NCBI GenBank assembly: GCA_963691655.1 | Contig: OY829328.1 | Span: forward strand, 33,561,890 to 33,625,889 | DNA: 64,000 bases | Direction of reading: 5' to 3' | Source: Toxonevra muliebris | Taxonomy: Eukaryota; Arthropoda; Insecta; Diptera; Pallopteridae | Shown here: in pieces, positions 56,301-64,000 of the stretch | Layout of the letters: each line of letters begins with the position of its first letter | How positions within the stretch are numbered: the stretch's first letter is position 1 | Program-made: the position numbers and the translations under genes | The notes under the pieces: generated by a model | Told to the model about the DNA's origin: nothing | Database searches by the model: none | What the model saw: only the letters and a program-made list of their open reading frames with translations

Positions 56301-59300
56301 AGTGGGAAGAATGACAAAAATTACTTATCAAAGAGCAGTATATAGTGCACATAGACTTAGAATTTTTAGTTCTTTATGCAGACGTGTAGGTATAAACCGT
56401 TGTATAAACTGTATTAGTCTCTCTCAAAAATTATCAGTTTTTTTTTTTTTTCTTTGTTTTTGCTATTGTTATTGTTCAAATATTTTAATATACATATATT
56501 GTTTTACTTATAGCTTTTGCAATTGTTTTCAAGTGATTTTAAATATTTTTAGAACTTATTTTTTTATTCCTAACCCGAAACTTGTTTTTACTTATGACAG
56601 TTTTGCAGCAAACGAGTGAAATACATTTATTTTCTCTACAAGGAGCTTCTCATTCATAAGAGCCTCTTGAGATGGTTAGAAATTTAAATATTTGATTTTA
56701 ATTAAAACAAAAAACTCCACAATATAATAAAAAAGTTTTATCAAAATGTGAAACAGAATTCATAAAGCTCAAACTAAAACTAGAGCAGATTGCATTTTTT
56801 TGCCATAGCGTAATTATTCTGATTTTATGTATGTACATTTTTGATTAAATTCTAAAAATATTCCTTTGTTTGGTTGGTATTTTTATTTATTTATTTTTTT
56901 TTTTTTAATTTTCAAGTCATTAACTTTCAGACACCAATAAACACCAGCAGAAGTCTCATTAAAATAAAACAAAAAAAAAATGCAAAAAAGAAGTTAGTCA
57001 AATTCCACTTTACACTAAGCGATTATTTCATCTTACCAATCCCGCAAAACTAACAAATACACGATGTTTGTGTTTATGCTATCGTCTTACTCTCGTTCAA
57101 CAGCTCTCTCTCTATATCTTTCTCTCTTTCTTTGCTGTTGCCTGATATCTGTTGTCAAATATTGCATTAAATCGCATGGCTAAATGTATCTTATCTTATT
57201 TGCTACAACAATAGCAACCACTGCAAATTGTTGTCTGTTACGACCTTGTAATGTTTTCGCGCAATAAAATTTCTTCTTTCTTCTCTTAATGTTGGCAAAC
57301 GACTGCATTTCTATATCGCATTTCAGAGAGCACATCATTCTCTCACCATTACACATCATCAGCAGCCACTATCCAACATCGAGCTTAACAATTCATTCAT
57401 TGCTGTTGATTTTTACTTCTTGTTGCTTTTCCTTTTCATCCTTCCACTGCATGTTGTTTCTGTTTTTAAGCTTTTCACTTTGTATATTTGATCTCGTATT
57501 TTTGAATCTTTTGTATTGTTTGTCTATTTTTTTTTACCTATAAATTCTTTAGCGCCCATTGTTATTGTTGTTATTCGTTACTTGCTTTACGTTGCAGCTT
57601 TTTTCCCATTTTTTTTTTCATTATTCTTTTTTGTTGTTGTTGCTGTAGCTGTTGCAAAAATATTGCTTCCGGTTTTAGTTTTCTTTCGTAAATAAATTTC
57701 ATATTCAATTGAGTGAATAAAGGAATGTTGCCGGTTTGAATGTTATTACTGTTGTTGCTGCCTGGGTTACTTACGTTACTTACCCAAGTTGCTTCTGTTG
57801 TTGTTGTTACAAGTTATGCCACATTCGCTTTTGTATTGCTGCTACTGCTACTGATTCTGCTAATATATATAGGGAAGCTTTAAATTATCGCCCTGGTGTG
57901 TTGGCATTTTTATACTTGGAGCCATAACCTTTATTTACTGTATTAACATGTATGGTATATAAGTATGTACATATGTGTGCTATGCATAGGTACATTTATG
58001 TGCATATGTACATACATGTATATATCACCAGCATACCTTACAATCAAGTGAATGTTTATTTTATTTGCTATATGTAAGTGGAAAATTTCATAAATTTTAA
58101 AAAAGAAAAGCTTTTATTTAATTGCCTGCCTTTACTTTTAAATAAGAATTTTTGCAAACAAATTATTTGCATTATTAATCGATAGATCTTTTTTATGGAA
58201 ATTTGCTCTTCAGAATTATTTAGTTTTGAAAAAAATTTTATTTACTTTTTTTTTTCATAATTAGTCAACACACAGGGATATCGCCCCTTTAAATGCAGAG
58301 CAGAATATTAATTGGGAAAGGAAGATAGGTTAATGGGAGGAAGAAAGAGGGAAAGGTCATAACAATCTGGAAATATATTTGCAGGGGGCCTATTCGATAA
58401 TTGCACGGTACGACAGAGGAAAGAATTATCTCTGTAATGCGTGGTGCGTTGGAATACCGTGTCCACGTGGAATACGTGACATGCACGACCTCTATAATAT
58501 AAAAGTTTTAAGCAGAAAATACCAACTCTAAAAAATTGAAAAAAATTCGATTAAGGAATTTTTCCCATGGAAATTTTGTACAAAATTGACAGCTTTTCGA
58601 TCAAAACATGATTAAATTTCACTCGTAGGCCAAAACTTTCTAAAAACAAAATATTGACCTAGTTACCCTTAAAAAAAATTGTGTTGGGAACAATTACTCA
58701 AAATTCAGTATTTTAGAAGTTATCAACGATTAAAGCTATTTACCTTTTCAAAGCCTTTGGTTCATAACCGATTGGCTATTTTCCACTAGAGACCTCAATT
58801 ATTTTTTCTAAATCTTATTTTTCTCATATAATCTTTCAGAAAATTCACTAGGAGCAGGAAAAAATCGAACTTTGCACAGATGGGCAATATAATGAACATA
58901 GGTATGTATGTGAAAAAACATTAATTCAATCCTGGCAGACATTGCAGATAGACCGTGTAAATTTCAAGCACTGGTACCTGGTAAGAGAATGAAAGAACGT
59001 TAAAGAAAGGCAAGGTAGAGATCGTTTTGTGGTGGAAAATATTTCTATGATACCGAATTGTGCCATTACTTGTTGGGTACGAGGTTGACGTGTGTGGAAT
59101 TCATTGCTCTTATCTCCAAATGAGCAGAAACCAATTGTATAGCCAGTTGTGTTAAATTTGGTAGATTTGTCTTTTATTGAGCTCAATAATTCTTGTTGAC
59201 ACAGTGAACGGTGATCACATACTGAGCATCAATGCCGCACAAGCCCTACTACTCATTACAAATATAAACAAACATAAGTGCTAAAACCAACACACAAAAA

Positions 59301-60009
59301 GAAACACATGGGCCTACTTAGGCTCAGGGGGTAACTTTCGATGTTGAGACAATAAAAAAAATGTTCTACCAACTTATTCCAATCAAAACAAATGCTCATT
59401 GTGCTCAGAAAACATTGGCGCAAGAAATCATGGAGTTTCAGACCGATTCCGCAAGAAAGAACAAAAATATACATGTTTAAACTCAAAATGGGCTAAATTA
59501 GACCTGATTAGGTTCCCATCCTAGGGTTAAGGCATACGAATTGCATTGTATAGCTTTAATAAAAAAAATAAACTAATCGGCAAAATAATTTTTTTCGAGA
59601 CTTCTAATTGAAACGAATAAATTGTTAATTCAAAAGTGAAAATTTGATTTAAAATGCTAATATTAACCTAATGCATGCAAAGATCACAGAAGAAGGATAC
59701 TAGATCAGTAAAAATACAGAAAATGGACTCTCAATTTAAAACGTTATAACTGCCAAATCAATTTTTGTTTTTTTTCTTCACAAATATTGCACGTGTAAGT
59801 AATTTGTTTTTGTAATTTTTGATCCTACTACTAAATAGAAATTCAGTGGGTTTCATTCATTACGCTGCAAAATGTTTTTTAATTTTTAGGACTCCTCATA
59901 CTAATGCCAGATATTATTGTTACTGGATTGGTGAGAAAGACCTATGGTCCATTCTCTGTATATTCTTAACTTTATTAAATGCTAAATTTATTTTTATTTC
60001 CTTACTTAG
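56301..60009. other. 3.7 kb AT-rich DNA, no gene seen
   Basis: No supported gene. Simple-sequence features: pyrimidine run CTCTCTCTATATCTTTCTCTC at 57105-57130; TTG-rich stretches at 57560-57660 and 57740-57860; TACATATG-type alternating purine-pyrimidine DNA at 57950-58030. The segment 58280-58500 and an 86-codon minus-strand frame at 58926-59186 have more balanced composition and may be decayed transposon parts, but I recognise no motif. Confidence 0.35.
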
Positions 60010-60215
60010 TTGGCACTACAGCTGATGAACAGTCTTGGCCGATTCCATAAAGCTTACCCAATAGCCTCTGCTATGCGGGCGCTGATACCAGTTGGTAAGG
60101 CCAAGTACAGTCAGGTGCTTCGAACTTGGTCTTTCCAACGGATATTCTGCGCGTTGCAACACCTTGATTCCAAAAGAATACCTTTGTAGCCGAAGCATTT
60201 TCTTTTTCACTGGTT
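60010..60215 (-). pseudogene. RTE-like LINE C-terminal fragment
   Basis: The minus strand reads RAEYPLERPSSKHLTVLGLT, then NWYQRPHSRGYWVSFMESAK and TVHQL before a stop. The pattern PLERP/WKDQV...DLxxLGLxNWxxxAxxRxxWRxxxxxAKT is the C-terminus of RTE-type ORFs common in flies. It might be a distant 3' part of the same element class as at 63.2-64.0 kb, but it is separated by 3 kb. Confidence 0.6.
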
Positions 60216-61365
60216 GTTCATTTTACTCAATGCAATGAACAGAAGTGGAGTTATCGCGATTTGAAAAAGGCTATAATCGGCGAATCACTTAAACTTTACT
60301 TCTCTACATTTTTGAAAATAGTGATAGAAAAAAAAATGGCGGAATACAAGTCCGTGTATTTTGATAGGAAACGCGTAAAAAAAATTTGAAGCAAATCAAA
60401 AATGTTGACCAATAAAAGTGTTCGAATTGTAAAAGAATGCCTCATATTGCGAAGTATCTTCATTTCAAATGCTCCTAACAGCTTCTCATTATTGGTCGTC
60501 ATAATCAACGTTTCAGCGCTATTCACAAGGAAGCGAAGACTTATTAGAGTAATTTTCGTTCGTCGAGAGGAAACTTCGCTTTAACTGTTTAGTGAGACCG
60601 TAGTAGCGTTTATTGGCATGAGTTATTCTTTGCTTGATCTGAAAGACATTGTTGTTGTTGTTGTTAGTGCTGGATCCTATATACATGAAATCCTTGATAA
60701 CTTAGAATGTATAATATATACTATAATTGTCAATTGTTTACTGTTAAGCCAACAAAATAATACGCTGATCAATTTGCTTTTAATATGCTTTTACACGAAA
60801 TATAAGTGAAGCAGTGACGTAGATAACTAGTAGTTGTATCTGCTGAAGGTAATTATTGAGAATTAGCTCACTGTAATCCAACGATTAAGATGGGACAATG
60901 GAAAATATAGCGAAGTATATTTTTGTTCATCATTGCTTTTAACTTTTAAAAGCTAGTGCATGTTAGGCAGAGTTTATATTGTGGCAATACTTTCTAGATT
61001 GCTAATCTGTGGTAAATATGTTAAAACTAAATTAAGTTAAAATTTCAATATTCGGTAAAATAAAGTTTTTCATAACTATTTATGGTACTGAAACTAATCT
61101 TATTTCCTCACATCTCTCTCAGGTGTAAATGGCATTGTTATTTGTTAGTTTAACCTAAATATTTGCCTTATATTTTGTACTATACAATACATTTGTTTTA
61201 ATTTTATTAGATTTGTTGTTGAAATGTGTTGCCATCCTATACATAAACAAATACGCTACACTTTTTACCTACTTCCTTTTCTTTTGACTTTTTTTTATGG
61301 AGCATGCTATTTATGTGCCGCTGCAACAAAATTGTTTTTTTGGCTTGCAATCTTATAAACATTAT
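60216..61365. other. Intergenic, no gene seen
   Basis: AT-rich. A (GTT)n microsatellite lies at 60649-60667. Short frames at 60402-60809 show no domain. Confidence 0.35.
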
Positions 61366-61606
61366 GGGTATTCACGCATTTATGCAAAATTGCGAAAGTG
61401 CGACTTAAAGCACTAAGTTGTGAGCGTTCAATGCAAATATTGGAGATGCGAAATAGTTTAACTGTCAAAATATTACAATCTCATTGAAAAATAACGAAAA
61501 TATTTTGGATTGTTCTTACGAATTTAAAGCTAGAAAGGTGTCAAACATCCGCAATCCGCACTTTCGCAACATCGCAAGGGCATGTTGCATCAACCCGTGA
61601 ATACCC
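61366..61606. mobile_element. 241-bp inverted-repeat MITE
   Basis: The left end GGGTATTCACGCATTTATGC and the right end GCATCAACCCGTGAATACCC are inverted repeats. Inside, TTGCGAAAGTGCG on the left and CGCACTTTCGCAA on the right extend the pairing. The flanks are AT-rich (CATTAT and ATATTA), so a 2-3-bp AT/TA duplication is possible but not decisive. Confidence 0.7.
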
Positions 61607-62399
61607 ATATTATCAAATTGCAGGTGTGTGTGTGTAAGTGTACAATGCATATGTGTCCTGTGCGTTTGTGTGCTTACCTTTGTTATAGCTTTGCAGGTGG
61701 CAAAGTTTAATAACAAAAGTCATAAATTTCATAAGAAATGACAATGAAAACAACATTGACCATAGCTTTTAATAGTGGTACTGTAGGCAGAAGTATCAAC
61801 AGAGATAGGATATACTCTGCATACATTAGGACTTCTAAAAGATTCCATTAGGAATGTTAAAGTTTTCTTTTAAGAGATTTTTTTTCTATGAGCTTGGGCA
61901 GTTATTTAGGAGTTCTATGTAGCATGATTTGGAGACTTCCATATGACTCTGAAATGTTTGTATTTAAGACGATTTCCGGATAACTAAATATGAGCAAAAC
62001 GGGACTTCTATTAGACTTCTAAATATGTGCACTTAAGGACTCTTCTAATGCACCTAAATGCAGCTTTCATTTTGTTCCCAAATATGTGTGTTTTCGAAGG
62101 GCTTTTATAATACTCCTAGTTTGAAAAATTTAGGACATTTAGTAAATACTTGTTTTTGTATTAACTTTAATTAAAGATGTTTTGGATCGGAACTTCAAAA
62201 TTTTTCATAGCAATATAAACTGCTATATGCCGTTCGAAACAACTTTCTCTCTTTTTTTACACAAAATTAAAATAAATAAAATCAATTGATAAATTTTGGA
62301 GTTTTAACTTGTACCTCCGAAAATCGATTTTTTGACTTAATGTCCAGATTTTTAGGGTTTAATTGAAATTTCTCGTATGCAGTAATTCAAAGTTTTACT
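61607..62399. other. Intergenic, no gene seen
   Basis: AT-rich. ACTTCTAAA and related words recur loosely at 61830-62110. A TG-rich stretch at 61625-61675 resembles a decayed microsatellite. Confidence 0.3.
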
Positions 62400-63000
62400 T
62401 TGCCTACAATCTATTCTAGGTCTCGCTCAAAGTAATTTTTCACTGTAATAGAATGTTATCAGGCCTAGTAAGTAGTTGAGAGTGCAACGAGACTACTTTC
62501 ACCTCAGCTACGTTGTCGTAAATTATGCACAGCTTCCTTGGATTGTTCGAATTACTTACCCTCCGGTGTAGCTAGTACCAACTTTTGTTACCTTTAGTCT
62601 TAATTGCATTTGTATTTAACATCCTTGAGTAGCCTTCCAGTTCATGCCGCCAAGTAATGGTAGGGTACTCTTTACGGAATGGCTCGTTCCGTTCAAACTT
62701 TTTCTCCAACGACAAGAATCTCTTTATAGCATTCTATTTATTGTTTATCAGCGCTGCATCGTCTTTTAGTCTTTTAGCAACAGTCTTCTAGCACGCAAAA
62801 TGTTAGGTGCTTCCCCAATGGGGTTTCTTTTCGCACCTCCAGACTATCATTTGCGGCATACCTTTTGATCAAGCTGTCAAGGTCGTCGCCATCAACATTT
62901 CTAATAAAAATGATGATTGAGCTGTACGGAGCTGGAGCTGAACGCCATCCGGAGCGTAAACTGTACAACCCAGTTTTTTTAGTTACCTGCTTTAACACTA
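62400..63000 (-). pseudogene. BEL/Pao LTR-retrotransposon polyprotein remnant
   Basis: In minus-strand order: DDLDSLIKRYAANDSLEVRK (from 62998), then NAIKRFLSLEKKFERNEPFR (near 62730-62640), then RKLCIIYDNVAEVKVVSLHS and QLLTRPDNIL (near 62550-62450). These correspond to the linker before the reverse transcriptase and to its first block (family wording K-R-V-V-F-D-A-A-A-K...SLN..LL.GPD) in Pao-type elements. Stops and frameshifts separate them. No LTRs are visible. Confidence 0.65.
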
Positions 63001-63179
63001 GTGGCTACTCCATGATATGCATTATCTAATTCATTTAACAAATCCGGCTTGACGAAACATTGGCGAAACCCTTAATGCAAGCACACTTGTGATGTAGAGC
63101 GTTTATTGTATGTTCACATGATTGGGAGTTTTTGAAGTCGCTGCAACTCTTGTTGAAATATCCTTTATAAATCAATTTT
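63001..63179. other. Gap between the BEL/Pao and RTE remnants
   Basis: No motif recognised in this short stretch. Confidence 0.25.
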
Positions 63180-64000
63180 TTATTATTTTCTAAATTATTT
63201 TATTAATCGCAAAGCACTTCTGTTAGATTACGCCACTTGAGCCACGCCGTATTTACTCTGTGTGCTACATCATCATCTATAGCACCATCTTCACTCAGGA
63301 CAGATCCAAGGTACTTAAATTTCGAGGTGTACTATATTGGTTGGTTTTCAATCTGAAGTTTGCTGTGTGGGCGAAAGCCAGTTTCGGTAGAAGCAGGTAT
63401 TCTGTCTTTTTTTACGTTTATACGCATGCCGTTGTTGCTCAGAGTCTCGTTCCAGGCATTAAGTTTTCGCTCTAAGGAAGTAAAATCCTTTTCGATCAAA
63501 ATGATATCATCCGCATATAGGAATGTGTGATGTAAGGTGGTCCATAACAGTATGCTTAGTACGGAACTTTGATGAACTCCTACATTTACTGTGAGCAGCT
63601 GTGTTAGGGCGCAAAGAGTACGTATTTGCGTTGTGCTCGAGTGGTACATATCATTAATCAGATTGACGTACTGCTCTGGTATGTTTTTGGTCCTCAAGCA
63701 CTTCCATACTAGTTGTCTCGGTACCCTATCAAAGGTCTATAAAAACCACGTGTAGACTCTTCTTTTTGCTTTGATTTTTTATGGTGAGTATTCGGATGGA
63801 TGGAATTGCATCAGTTGTTGTTTTCCCGGTAACAAATCCACATTTGGTTGGATGTTATTTCGGCCAAATCTCTTATTCGAATATTTACTACCCTCTCCCA
63901 TAACTTTAGACTATGTGTAAGCTTCACCCCTCTGTAGTTTTCGCACATTTGTATGCCTCGTTTATTTTTATATATGGGAATCAGGTAGCTATTCCTCCAT
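63180..64000 (-). pseudogene. RTE-type LINE reverse transcriptase, truncated by the window edge
   Basis: Minus-strand blocks from the right edge: FVTGKTTTDAIPSIRILTIK, then TKNIPEQYVNLINDMYHSST, VNVGVHQSSVLSILLW, FLYADDIILIEKDFTSLERK, LNAWNETLSNNGMRINVKK, and FKYLGSVLSEDGAIDDDVAH followed by RVNTAWLKWRNLTEVLC. This is the palm and thumb of an RTE-clade reverse transcriptase with the YADD centre kept. The usual GVHQGSALSPLLF block is altered (QSSVLSILLW) and frameshifts interrupt it. It continues beyond 64000. Confidence 0.85.

Noticed and set aside
1..64000. CRISPR arrays, bacterial operons or viral genomes
   Set aside because: No regularly spaced identical repeats with unique spacers, no Shine-Dalgarno/operon organisation and no viral structural genes were seen; the retroelement pieces are LINE, RTE and BEL/Pao type.

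Overview
The window looks like a piece of an AT-rich insect nuclear genome, most likely a higher fly (Diptera). Introns are 60-80 bp with GT..AG ends. Several small secreted-protein genes have a TATAAA box about 30 bp before an arthropod-type initiator (TCAGT or similar). The recognisable host genes belong to the fly-specific TsetseEP (formerly DUF725) family, and the rest is an insect-type repeat landscape: R1/LOA, Jockey/CR1 and RTE LINEs, BEL/Pao, piggyBac, Helitron, tRNA-SINE and MITEs. A tephritid-like fly would fit, but I cannot fix the species. No bacterial features, rRNA, functional tRNA or CRISPR are visible.

Host genes, all within the first 32 kb: four two- or three-exon genes for secreted TsetseEP proteins lie at 1416-2041 (+), 8783-9861 (-), 20022-20829 (+) and 30778-31848 (+). 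After conceptual splicing all four share exactly the cysteine spacing C-x21-C-x29-C-x5-C-x11-C-x39-C-x21-C, and all have a phase-0 intron four residues after the fifth cysteine. Three carry low-complexity, probably O-glycosylated or repetitive tails. A fifth gene (22286-27023, +) has the same promoter, signal-peptide exon and first intron as the 30.8-kb gene. It has lost the TsetseEP domain and instead encodes a 1558-residue protein of cysteine-bearing 92-residue repeats, Met/Glu/Pro repeats and a very long Gly/Ser-Gln-Ser/Pro tripeptide array. This looks like a rapidly evolving secreted matrix, glue or mucin-like locus; the function is inferred.

Mobile elements by region: Harbinger remnant (4.2 kb); R1-like LINE remnant (6.8-8.3 kb); LINE RNase H remnant (11.2-11.7 kb); Helitron-type repeat (13.3-14.0 kb); TA-flanked terminal-inverted-repeat element (14.0-15.1 kb); tRNA-derived SINE with a perfect 12-bp target duplication (15.2-15.5 kb); AACTC/GAGTT-rich element (18.2-19.2 kb); fold-back element containing a complete hammerhead-ribozyme core (19.3-19.6 kb); 1.9-kb non-autonomous Helitron between inverted repeats (27.7-30.45 kb); GTACTC/TATCGATAC element (32.1-32.85 kb); LINE RNase H remnant (36.6 kb); piggyBac remnant (37.1-38.9 kb); RTE-like piece (41 kb).

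From 46 to 56.3 kb a Jockey/CR1-like LINE on the minus strand is split by an apparently intact 6.1-kb LOA/R1-group LINE on the plus strand. The insertion is flanked by the 6-bp duplication ATTCAT, and the interrupted ORF2 is in frame on either side. The 3' tail of the intruder matches the tail of the SINE at 15.5 kb, making the two a probable LINE/SINE partnership. The last 4 kb hold RTE and BEL/Pao remnants on the minus strand. Most of 32.9-36.4, 38.9-45.9 and 56.3-62.4 kb is AT-rich sequence in which I see no convincing gene.
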